The position numbers and the translations under genes were made by a program. Below are positions 39,922-47,275 of a DNA stretch of 64,000 nucleotides, piece after piece. Each line of letters starts with the position of its first letter. Positions within the stretch are counted from its first letter, which is position 1. A model generated the notes under the pieces. That model had not been told where the DNA came from, ran no database searches, and saw only the letters and a program-made list of their open reading frames with translations. The stretch covers positions 46,609 to 110,608 of the forward strand of contig NZ_BAGH01000300.1 of the NCBI RefSeq assembly GCF_000308715.1, read 5' to 3'. This DNA comes from Nocardia tenerifensis NBRC 101015. GTDB lineage: Bacteria; Actinomycetota; Actinomycetes; Mycobacteriales; Mycobacteriaceae.

Positions 39922-40763
39922 CCGCGAAACTCTCCCTGGCCGGCGTGCACAAGCAGTTCGCCGTCCGCGGCTCGAACGAACAGTTCACCGCCGTCGACGA
40001 CGTTTCGCTGGATGTGCGCGACGGTGAGTTCCTCGTTTTGGTCGGACCGAGCGGATCCGGCAAGTCGACGCTGCTCGATCTGCTCGGCGGCCTGAGCAAG
40101 CCGACCTCCGGCGAGATCCTGCTGGACGGCGAGCCGATCACCGGACCCGGCCTGGACCGCGGCATCGTGTTCCAGCAGTACGCGCTGCTGCCGTGGCGCA
40201 CGGCCCGCGGCAATATCGAATTCGGGTTGGAGGCAAAGGGTTTACGTCGCAAGGCGCGTCGTGCGGTCGCCGATGAGTACCTGGATCTGGTGGGGCTGAC
40301 CGGCTTCGGTGATCGCTACCCGCACGAGCTGTCCGGCGGGATGAAACAGCGCGTCGCCATCGCCCGCAGCCTCGCCTTCGACCCGGAGGTGCTGCTGATG
40401 GACGAGCCGTTCGCGGCGCTCGACGCGCAGACGCGGGAGTCGTTGCAGGACGAGCTGTTACGCATCTGGCGAGCCACCGGCAAGACGGTGCTGTTCATCA
40501 CGCACGGCATCGACGAGGCGGTGTACCTCGGCCAGCGGGTCGCGGTGCTGACCTCGCGGCCCGGCCGGATCAAGGCGGTCGTGGAGGTGTCGATCGACCG
40601 GGCGGCGGGCGGCGATATCCGTTCGTCCCAGCGTTTCCGGGACTACCGCCACGAGATCTGGACGCTGCTGCAGAGCGAGGTCCAGCGTGCGGCGTCGCTG
40701 GAGCGAGAGTCCTTGTCGGACAACCCGGACGAAGCACAGGACGAGAGGGTGACCCATGTCTAG
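39918..40763 (+). CDS. ABC importer ATPase, SsuB/TauB class
   Basis: The 281-residue ATPase has Walker A GPSGSGKST (~42), the FQQYALLPWRTARGN Q-loop typical of nitrate/sulfonate/taurine ATPases, signature LSGGMKQRVAIARSLA, Walker B LLMDEPFAALD and the H-loop ITHGIDEA. Its ATG overlaps the stop of the binding-protein gene by 4 bp. It energises import by the downstream permease. Confidence 0.93.
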   Translation: MTAKLSLAGVHKQFAVRGSNEQFTAVDDVSLDVRDGEFLVLVGPSGSGKSTLLDLLGGLSKPTSGEILLDGEPITGPGLDRGIVFQQYALLPWRTARGNIEFGLEAKGLRRKARRAVADEYLDLVGLTGFGDRYPHELSGGMKQRVAIARSLAFDPEVLLMDEPFAALDAQTRESLQDELLRIWRATGKTVLFITHGIDEAVYLGQRVAVLTSRPGRIKAVVEVSIDRAAGGDIRSSQRFRDYRHEIWTLLQSEVQRAASLERESLSDNPDEAQDERVTHV

Positions 40764-41646
40764 CGCGGTGGACTTCACCGAACGTTCGATCGCGGTGAGC
40801 ATCGCCGCGCCCGATCGCTCCCCCGCCGATCGGCCGGCGAGCCGGTCATCCGACGCCGGGGCACGCGCGCTCCGGGTGGTCGGCCGGTTCGGCTGGCGGG
40901 TGTTCAAGCCGACGATCGTCATCGCGCTGTTCCTGCTGCTGTGGCAGCTGGCCCCCACCCTCGGGCTGGTGGACGAGGTGTTCCTGCCGCCGTTCTCGGT
41001 AGTCGCGCGGGCCTTCGTCGACCTGGCCGCGAGTGGTGAACTCTGGACGCACCTCTCGGCCAGCCTCAGTCGGTCGCTCGCCGGTTACGTCCTCGCGCTG
41101 ATCGTGGCCGTCCCGCTGGGCGTCTCGATCGCGTGGTACAAGCCGGTGGCCGATTTCCTGAATCCGATACTGGAGCTGTTTCGCAATACCGCCGCGCTGG
41201 CCTTGCTGCCGGTCTTCATCCTGATCCTCGGCATCGGCGAGACGTCGAAGATCGCCCTGGTGGTGTACGCGAGTGCGTTCCCGATCCTGCTGAACACGAT
41301 CAACGGCGTTCGTACCGTCGACCCGCTGCTGATCAAATCCGCTGTCTCGCTCGGTCTCTCACCGCTGCGGTTGTTCCAGCGGGTGATCCTGCCCGCCGCG
41401 CTGCCGTCCATCTTCACCGGCCTGCGGATGGCCGCGGCGAGCTCGATCCTGGTGCTGCTGGCCGCTGAGATGTTCGGCGCCAGAGCGGGTCTCGGATATC
41501 TGATCACCGCGGCCCAGCAGAACTTCCAGATCCCGAACATGTACGCCGGGATCATCGCCATCTCACTGCTCGGCCTGGCCTTCAACGGCCTGCTCGTCGC
41601 GCTGGAACGCCGATTCTCGCGCTGGCGCACCGAACCGAATGCCTGA
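40756..41646 (+). CDS. ABC importer permease, SsuC/TauC class
   Basis: The 296-residue membrane protein has an N-terminal cytoplasmic stretch (~45 residues, Arg/Pro/Ser-rich) and six hydrophobic segments. The EAA-like coupling motif is SLGLSPLRLFQRVILPAALPSIFTGL around residue 200 (see 41349). The ATG at 40756 overlaps the ATPase gene by 8 bp. With its two upstream neighbours it makes a complete importer. Confidence 0.92.
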   Translation: MSSAVDFTERSIAVSIAAPDRSPADRPASRSSDAGARALRVVGRFGWRVFKPTIVIALFLLLWQLAPTLGLVDEVFLPPFSVVARAFVDLAASGELWTHLSASLSRSLAGYVLALIVAVPLGVSIAWYKPVADFLNPILELFRNTAALALLPVFILILGIGETSKIALVVYASAFPILLNTINGVRTVDPLLIKSAVSLGLSPLRLFQRVILPAALPSIFTGLRMAAASSILVLLAAEMFGARAGLGYLITAAQQNFQIPNMYAGIIAISLLGLAFNGLLVALERRFSRWRTEPNA

Positions 41647-41673
41647 CCGTCCGCTCGCGACACAAGGAAAACC

Positions 41674-43014
41674 ATGTCTGATAAGCAGTTTCATCTCAAT
41701 GCCTTCCTGATGGGCGTCGGGCACCACGAGGCCGCGTGGCGGCATCCGCGCACAGAGGCGCACCGCGTGCTCGACGTGCGGCACTTCCAAGAACTCGGCC
41801 GGATCGCCGAGCGCGGCAAGCTCGACTCGGTGTTCTTCGCCGACGGGCTCGCGGTCGGGCCGCGGATCGAGCGCAATACCCTCGCGGTGTTCGAGCCGAT
41901 CACGCTGCTGGCCGCGATCGCCGCCGTCACCACGCATGTCGGGCTGATCGCGACCGCGTCCACCACCTATCACGAGCCGTTCGACCTCGCCCGCAAGTTC
42001 GCCTCGCTCGACCACATCAGCGGTGGCCGCGCGGGCTGGAACATCGTCACGTCGGCGGGCGCGGACGAGGCGTTCAACTTCGGTTACGACGGCGTCCCCG
42101 AGCATGCGCGCCGCTACGAGCGGGCGCAGGAGTTCGTCGACGTGGTCGAGCAGCTGTGGGACAGCTGGGAGGCGGACGCGATCGTGCTCGACTCCGCGGC
42201 CGGCGTCTTCGCCGACCCGGGCAAGGTGCACACCATCGACTACGACGGGCCGCGCTTCCGGGTCCGCGGGCCGTTGAACTCACCGCACACCCCGCAGGGC
42301 AGGCCGTTGCTGGTGCAGGCCGGATCCTCGGAGAGCGGAAAGGAGTTCGCCGCGCGGCACGCCGAGGCGGTGTTCACCGCGCAGCGGACGCTGGCCGAGG
42401 GGCAGGCGTTCTACCGCGATCTGAAGTCCCGACTGGCACGGTACGGCCGCGCGGCGGACGAGCTGAAGGTGCTGCCCGGCCTGGTGCCGTTCATCGCCGA
42501 CACGACCGAGGAGGCGCAGGCCCTCGAGCAGGAGTTCACCGACCTGATCTCACCGGACTACGCCCTGCGCCAACTGTCGACCATGCTCGGCGTCGACCTC
42601 ACCGAGCACGCGCTCGACGGGCCGCTGCCACCGCTGCCCTCGGAGAGCGATATCGAGACGCACAAGAGCAGATTCACGCTGGTCAAAGAGTTGGCGGCGA
42701 ACGAGAACCTGACGATTCGGCAGCTGATCGGCAAGCTGGGCGGCGGGCGCGGACACCGGACCTTCGCGGGCACGCCGACGCAGATCGCCGACGAACTGCA
42801 GAGCTGGTTCGACAACGGCGCCGCCGACGGGTTCAACATCATGCCGCCGTATCTGCCCGGCGGACTCGAGGATTTCGTCGACCGGGTGGTCCCAATCCTC
42901 CAGGAGCGCGGGCTTTTTCGCGCCGACTACACCGCGAACACGCTGCGCGGGCACTACGGGCTCGGTCCGGTGCAGAGCAGGCACGCTCGGGAACGGGCCG
43001 AGGTGAGCGCATGA
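41674..43014 (+). CDS. FMN-dependent monooxygenase, NtaA/SnaA/DszA family
   Basis: The 446-residue luciferase-like protein has the NtaA/SnaA/DszA hallmarks: an N-terminal HLNAFLMGVGHHEAAWRHP, LDSVFFADGLAVGP, the HISGGRAGWNIVTS motif and a C-terminal IMPPYLPGGLEDFVDRVVP. Relatives oxygenate sulfones, nitrilotriacetate or related compounds with FMNH2 supplied by a separate reductase. Such a reductase is not in the operon; an FMN reductase-like gene lies at 50546. Location behind a sulfonate-type importer suggests desulfonation or sulfone cleavage. The gene starts 27 bp after the permease and overlaps the next gene by 4 bp. Confidence 0.9.
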   Translation: MSDKQFHLNAFLMGVGHHEAAWRHPRTEAHRVLDVRHFQELGRIAERGKLDSVFFADGLAVGPRIERNTLAVFEPITLLAAIAAVTTHVGLIATASTTYHEPFDLARKFASLDHISGGRAGWNIVTSAGADEAFNFGYDGVPEHARRYERAQEFVDVVEQLWDSWEADAIVLDSAAGVFADPGKVHTIDYDGPRFRVRGPLNSPHTPQGRPLLVQAGSSESGKEFAARHAEAVFTAQRTLAEGQAFYRDLKSRLARYGRAADELKVLPGLVPFIADTTEEAQALEQEFTDLISPDYALRQLSTMLGVDLTEHALDGPLPPLPSESDIETHKSRFTLVKELAANENLTIRQLIGKLGGGRGHRTFAGTPTQIADELQSWFDNGAADGFNIMPPYLPGGLEDFVDRVVPILQERGLFRADYTANTLRGHYGLGPVQSRHARERAEVSA

Positions 43015-44591
43015 CCGTCGACGTCCTCGTACTCGGCGGCGGCCCGGCCGGGACCTGGGCGGCGTTGCGGGCCGCGGCCGCCGGCGCCTCGGTCGCGCTG
43101 GCGGACAAGGGTTTCTGCGGTAGCAGCGGCGCGACCGCCGCCGCCGGCACCGGGATCTGGTACGTGCGGCCCGATCCGGAACTGCGCGAGCGGGCGATGG
43201 CGAGCCGGGAAGCGCTCGGCGGCTACCTCGCCGATCGCGACTGGATGGCTCGGGTGCTCGACGAGACCTACGCCAGGGTCGATGAACTCGCCGAGGTCGG
43301 GCGCTACCCCTTCCCCGTCGATCGCGCAGGCCGGCCGGTGCGCACCGGGGTGCAGGGGCCGGAATACATGCGGCGCCAGCGGATTCGGGTACAGCGGGCG
43401 GAGGTTCGCGTCCTCGATCACGCTCCGGCGATCGAACTGCTCACCGACGCCGACGGATCCGCGGCAGGTGCGCGCCTGCAACGGCTGGCGACCGGTGAGC
43501 TGATCGACGTCCCTTCGCGTGCCGTCGTTCTCGCGACCGGCGGGTGTGCCTTCCTCTCGAAAACGTTGGGCTGCAACGTCAATACGGGCGACGGCGCCCT
43601 GATGGCCGTGGAGGCGGGCGCGGAGCTGTCCGGCATGGAGTTCTCCAATGCGTACGCCATCGCGCCGGAGTTCACGTCGGTGACGAAGACGGCGTACTAC
43701 TCCTTCGCGACCTTCTATCAGGCTAACGGCGAGATACTGGCGGGTGCGTCCGGCAAGAGTCGCTCACCGATCGCGCGGGCCTTGGCGAGCGGTCCGGTGT
43801 ACTGCACGCTGGATCGGGCCGATGCGGAGCAACGCCGGGCGATGCGGCTCGGGCAGCCGAACTTCTTCCTCACCTTCGACCGGCTCGGCATCGATCCCTT
43901 CACCGATCGGTTCCCGATCACGCTGCTCCTCGAGGGCACCGTTCGGGGCACGGGCGGGGTCCGCGTCGCGGGCGCGGACTGCTCGACCAGCGTGCCCGGG
44001 TTGTATGTCGCGGGCGACGTCGCTACTCGCGAGCTGATCTGCGGCGGGTTCACCGGCGGCGGCAGCCACAACGCCGCGTGGGCGATGTCGTCGGGCAGCT
44101 GGGCCGGCGCGGGAGCGGCCGAATACGCTCGGCTACAGGGTGATTCGGTCGATGATCGGCAGCGGTTCGGCGCGGGCGGGGTCGGCCTCCGGCCTACCGG
44201 CCGGCCGGACGCCGAACTGCGCCCCGCCGACCTCGTCGCGGTGGTGCAGCGGGAGGTGCTGCCGTACGACAAGAACTATCTCCGCCACGGCGACCGGCTG
44301 CGGCCCGCGCTGGCGACGCTGCACGACGCGTGGCGGCAGGCTCGGACGAGTTTGACTCTCACACAGGCGGATCCGTCGAAAGTGCGCTCGGCCGCGGCGA
44401 TGATCGCACACGCGCGCTGGATGTACACGGCGGCGCTCGCCCGCACCGAGTCGCGCGGCATGGCTCGTCGCGAGGAGTTCCCGGATATCGATCCGGCGCA
44501 GCACCATCGACTGATCACCGGTGGGCTCGACGAGGTGTGGACCGCGCCGGAGCCGGTGTTCCTGGCCGAGTCGCGGCTGGTGCCGGCATGA
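43011..44591 (+). CDS. fumarate-reductase/AprA-like FAD flavoprotein
   Basis: The 526-residue protein starts with the FAD-binding motif VLVLGGGPAGTWAALRAAAAG and has GSSGATAAAGTG, ATGGCAFLSKTLGCNVNTGDG and a C-terminal LYVAGDVATRELICGGFTGGGS, all typical of the succinate dehydrogenase/fumarate reductase/adenylylsulfate reductase flavoprotein superfamily. It is shorter than true AprA (about 600+). Together with the coupled two-cluster ferredoxin it recalls an AprAB-like pair, but the substrate is unknown. It may act on the sulfur product released by the monooxygenase. The start ATG overlaps the monooxygenase stop. Confidence 0.85.
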   Translation: MTVDVLVLGGGPAGTWAALRAAAAGASVALADKGFCGSSGATAAAGTGIWYVRPDPELRERAMASREALGGYLADRDWMARVLDETYARVDELAEVGRYPFPVDRAGRPVRTGVQGPEYMRRQRIRVQRAEVRVLDHAPAIELLTDADGSAAGARLQRLATGELIDVPSRAVVLATGGCAFLSKTLGCNVNTGDGALMAVEAGAELSGMEFSNAYAIAPEFTSVTKTAYYSFATFYQANGEILAGASGKSRSPIARALASGPVYCTLDRADAEQRRAMRLGQPNFFLTFDRLGIDPFTDRFPITLLLEGTVRGTGGVRVAGADCSTSVPGLYVAGDVATRELICGGFTGGGSHNAAWAMSSGSWAGAGAAEYARLQGDSVDDRQRFGAGGVGLRPTGRPDAELRPADLVAVVQREVLPYDKNYLRHGDRLRPALATLHDAWRQARTSLTLTQADPSKVRSAAAMIAHARWMYTAALARTESRGMARREEFPDIDPAQHHRLITGGLDEVWTAPEPVFLAESRLVPA

Positions 44592-44914
44592 TCGAACTGG
44601 TCTCGGCCGAGCGATGCATCGGGTGCGACAAGTGCGTCGAGGTCTGCCCCACCCGGGTCTTCGATCGCGGCGCGAACGGAATCCCCGTGCTTACCAGGCA
44701 AACCGACTGCCAGACGTGTTTCCTGTGCGAGGCGTACTGCCCCACCGACGCCTTGTTCGTCGCCGCGCGCACCGAACCACTCGCGCCGGACGATGAGCAA
44801 CGCGACGAGCAGTACCTCATCGACCACGGCCTCCTGGGCAGCTACCGCAAGGCGCTCGGCTGGGGTGGCGGCCCGCTGGGCGCGCGGTACGCGATCGGCC
44901 CCGAGCTGCCGTGA
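44588..44914 (+). CDS. two-[4Fe-4S] ferredoxin, partner of the flavoprotein
   Basis: The 108-residue protein carries two classical cluster motifs, CIGCDKCVEVCP (from residue 10) and CQTCFLCEAYCP (from residue 41), then a ~45-residue tail. It is like the N-terminal part of AprB or bacterial ferredoxins of the NIL/FixX type and would pass electrons to or from the flavoprotein with which it overlaps by 4 bp. In an aerobic actinomycete such an oxygen-sensitive pair is notable. Confidence 0.9.
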   Translation: MIELVSAERCIGCDKCVEVCPTRVFDRGANGIPVLTRQTDCQTCFLCEAYCPTDALFVAARTEPLAPDDEQRDEQYLIDHGLLGSYRKALGWGGGPLGARYAIGPELP

Positions 44915-45038
44915 CATCGAGCGGACCATCAGCCGCCGGTGCGCACTCGCCGGGGCGCGCTACCGCGCCGCCGCGCGACGATCGTCCCAGCACGGGATGA
45001 TTGACTAGGTTTGGGGCAAACACACGAAGGAGAGATCT

Positions 45039-46031
45039 GTGCGCTTCGGCATCTTCATCCCACAGGGCTGGCGGCTCGATCTGGTGGGCATCGACCCGGC
45101 GGACCAGTGGCGGGTGATGCGGGATCTCGCGCAACGCGCGGACGCCGGCGACACCTGGGAGTCCCTGTGGGTGTACGACCACTTCCACACCGTTCCGGTG
45201 CCGACCGAGGAGGCGACGCACGAGGCGTGGACGCTCATGTCGGCGTTCGCGGCGTCCACCTCGCGGATCCGGCTCGGGCAGATGTGCACCGCGATGAGCT
45301 ACCGCAACCCGGTGTACCTCGCCAAGGTCGCCGCGACGGTCGATCTCGTCTCGGGCGGCCGGGTGGAGATGGGCATCGGCGGCGGCTGGTACGAACACGA
45401 ATGGCGCGCTTACGGTTACGGCTTCCCCGGCGCGGGTGAGCGGCTGGGCCGGCTGGACGAGGGGGTGCAGATCTTCCGTCAGGCGTGGACCGAGGGCAAG
45501 GCCACCCTGGACGGCAAGCACTACCAGGTCGACGGCGCGATCGTGCGGCCACTTCCGTTTCAGGAGGGCGGGATTCCGCTGTGGATCGCGGGCGGCGGTG
45601 AGAAGAAGACGCTGCGGATCGCGGCGAAGTACGCCGCCTACACCAATTTCAGCCCCGCCCCGGACGAGTTCGCGCAGAAGTCGGAGATCCTGCGCGCCCA
45701 CTGCGCCGACGTCGGTACGGATTTCGACGCCATCGTGCGCTCGTCGAACTTCAACGCGGTGGTCGCGTCCACCGAAGCCGAAGTCGAGGAGCGCCTCTCG
45801 GCGATCCAGGCCAAGCTGGCCACGGTGATCAGCGAGGATCAGGCGAAGGGTTTCGTGGACGGCATGTTCCGCCCCTCGCTCGCGGTCGGCACCCCGGAGC
45901 AGATCATCGAACGCCTCACCCCCGTCCGCGATCTCGGCCTCGGCTACGGCATCTTCAACTTCCCCGAGGCCGCCTACGACACCTCCGGCATCGAGCTGTT
46001 CGAGAAGGAAGTGGCTCCGGCCCTCGCCTGA
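45039..46031 (+). CDS. LLM-class (F420- or flavin-dependent) oxidoreductase
   Basis: The 330-residue protein has the luciferase-like barrel: MRFGIFIPQGWRLDLVGIDP, SLWVYDHFHTVPVPTEEATH, RIRLGQMCTAMSYRNPVYLAK, GRVEMGIGGGWYEHEWRAYG and IPLWIAGGGEKKTLRIAAKY. The features resemble F420-dependent members of actinobacteria. The start is GTG 45039 with a strong AAGGAGAG site. It is 124 bp behind the ferredoxin gene, in the same orientation, so it may be part of the sulfur locus but has its own ribosome-binding site and perhaps promoter. Confidence 0.88.
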   Translation: MRFGIFIPQGWRLDLVGIDPADQWRVMRDLAQRADAGDTWESLWVYDHFHTVPVPTEEATHEAWTLMSAFAASTSRIRLGQMCTAMSYRNPVYLAKVAATVDLVSGGRVEMGIGGGWYEHEWRAYGYGFPGAGERLGRLDEGVQIFRQAWTEGKATLDGKHYQVDGAIVRPLPFQEGGIPLWIAGGGEKKTLRIAAKYAAYTNFSPAPDEFAQKSEILRAHCADVGTDFDAIVRSSNFNAVVASTEAEVEERLSAIQAKLATVISEDQAKGFVDGMFRPSLAVGTPEQIIERLTPVRDLGLGYGIFNFPEAAYDTSGIELFEKEVAPALA

Positions 46032-46038
46032 ACGTGCA

Positions 46039-46073
46039 CGCCAGGCGACTGCCCGATCGGTGGTCGCCTGGCG
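46039..46073. terminator. bidirectional terminator
   Basis: CGCCAGGCGAC (46039-46049) and GTCGCCTGGCG (46063-46073) form a perfect 11-bp stem in the 45 bp between the convergent LLM and membrane-protein genes. Outer GAACG/CGTTC bases could extend it. Confidence 0.75.
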
Positions 46074-46076
46074 CGT

Positions 46077-46532
46077 TCACGCAGCGGGAAGTCCGTTGGG
46101 ACGACTGCTCTTGCCATCCCCGAGAACGATGAGTCCGCCACAGACCAGGAGCGCCCAGGCGGGGGAAGCGGGCACCGCGGTGGCCAGGAGTAGCGCCCAA
46201 CCGAGCATGAGCCAGCCGATCCACCCCGGCACGCGCTGGTGGTGGCGTGTCGACCACACGATGTAGCAACCGAGCACCAACACCGGAACGCCGAAGCTGC
46301 CGAGCGAGATCCATAGCGCTTCCGAGCGTTCGAATTGGGCGAGCGTTGCCGACTTTTCGAGCGTGAAGGTATTCCACCAGCCGTCCGCCACAGCCTGCGA
46401 CCACGTGTCGCGCACATCCAGTGGGGAAACGACGACGTGCACGACGCCGAAGGCGACGGCGATCCATCCGGCGATTCTCGTAGATCGGGCACCTCGCCAG
46501 CCAGAAGCGGCGCGCTGTTCGGTCAGTTCCAT
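46077..46532 (-). CDS. four-helix membrane protein (DUF6463-like)
   Basis: The 151-residue protein has four hydrophobic segments: ~20-37 (IAGWIAVAFGVVHVVVSPL), ~73-90 (ALWISLGSFGVPVLVLGCYIV), ~104-120 and ~124-138. A basic N-terminus and a polar tail follow the positive-inside rule. The pattern resembles small DUF6463-type membrane proteins. It is divergent from a TetR gene across 80 bp with a long palindrome, so it is the likely target of that repressor. Confidence 0.75.
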   Translation of the reverse strand: MELTEQRAASGWRGARSTRIAGWIAVAFGVVHVVVSPLDVRDTWSQAVADGWWNTFTLEKSATLAQFERSEALWISLGSFGVPVLVLGCYIVWSTRHHQRVPGWIGWLMLGWALLLATAVPASPAWALLVCGGLIVLGDGKSSRPNGLPAA

Positions 46533-46566
46533 CTGTCCTCCACCTGCCCGGTCACGCGAGCCGCGT

Positions 46567-46602
46567 TACGAGACTGCCAGTTTCGATACTGTCAGTCTCG
46601 TA
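46567..46602. promoter_or_regulatory. TetR operator between membrane-protein and tetR genes
   Basis: TACGAGACTGCCAGT (46567-46581) and ACTGTCAGTCTCGTA (46588-46602) are inverted arms, 14 of 15 positions matching, with a 6-bp spacer. The right arm overlaps the start of TATGAT (46601-46606), a -10 box 6 nt before the tetR ATG, so binding would block a leaderless tetR transcript and the divergent gene. Confidence 0.8.
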
Positions 46603-46612
46603 TGATGCCAGC

Positions 46613-47254
46613 ATGTCGAAACCGAAACAAGCGGGAGGTCGCCCTCGGGACGGTCGGGTAGATCACGCCATCGCCGCCGCGGTCAGATCCCTGCTCGGCG
46701 AACAGAGTTACGCGACACTCACCGTCGATGCCGTGGCCGCTCGCGCCGGGATAAGCAAGGCGACGATCTACCGGAGGTACGCGACCAAACAGGAGATGAT
46801 CTTCGCCGTCTTGCTGCACGACCTGAACGAAGCCCCACCGGCCGATACCGGCTCGCTTCGCGGCGACATCACCGCACTCACCACCCGGATCGGTGACCAG
46901 CTCGCCCGGTCCGCGGCCGGTGTGATGGCGGGGCTGCTGGCCGACATTCATGCCGACGAGGCGCTGAGCGCGCGCTTCACCGATTCCTATCTGGCCGTGG
47001 AACGTTCGGTCATCACGACACTGCTGGACCGCGCTGTGGCACGCGGCGAACTACCCCACCGCCCGGACCCCGCCCTCGTGCACGCTCTGCTCCTCGGCCC
47101 CCTTTTCGCCTGGCAGATCATGCTGAACGAAGATCCAACCCGCACAACACTTCTCGCCGACGCGGTAGCACGAAGTGTCACCAACGCCCTGACCTCGGGC
47201 GCGCTGACAAACCCGGCAGGAATAGAGAAAGCCTCAGTGCGGCAATCGCACTGA
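46613..47254 (+). CDS. TetR-family repressor
   Basis: The 213-residue protein has an N-terminal HTH (about 15-62: AIAAAVRSLLGEQSYATLTV, VAARAGISKATIYRRYATK) and a C-terminal all-helical ligand domain of the TetR_C_11/AcrR type (DPALVHALLLGPLFAWQIML). The start lacks a ribosome-binding site, and TATGAT lies 6 nt upstream, so the mRNA is probably leaderless. A 36-bp palindrome overlaps that promoter, indicating autorepression and control of the divergent membrane-protein gene. Confidence 0.92.
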   Translation: MSKPKQAGGRPRDGRVDHAIAAAVRSLLGEQSYATLTVDAVAARAGISKATIYRRYATKQEMIFAVLLHDLNEAPPADTGSLRGDITALTTRIGDQLARSAAGVMAGLLADIHADEALSARFTDSYLAVERSVITTLLDRAVARGELPHRPDPALVHALLLGPLFAWQIMLNEDPTRTTLLADAVARSVTNALTSGALTNPAGIEKASVRQSH

Positions 47255-47261
47255 GGCTTTC
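47227..47261. terminator. bidirectional terminator between tetR and nrdE
   Basis: GAAAGCCTCAGTGCG (47227-47241) and CGCACTGAGGCTTTC (47247-47261) make a perfect 15-bp stem with a 5-nt loop. It includes the last codons and stop of the TetR gene and ends 15 bp before the nrdE stop. The A/T ends act as tracts in both directions. Confidence 0.85.
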
Positions 47262-47275
47262 GTGGTAAGCGGCTC

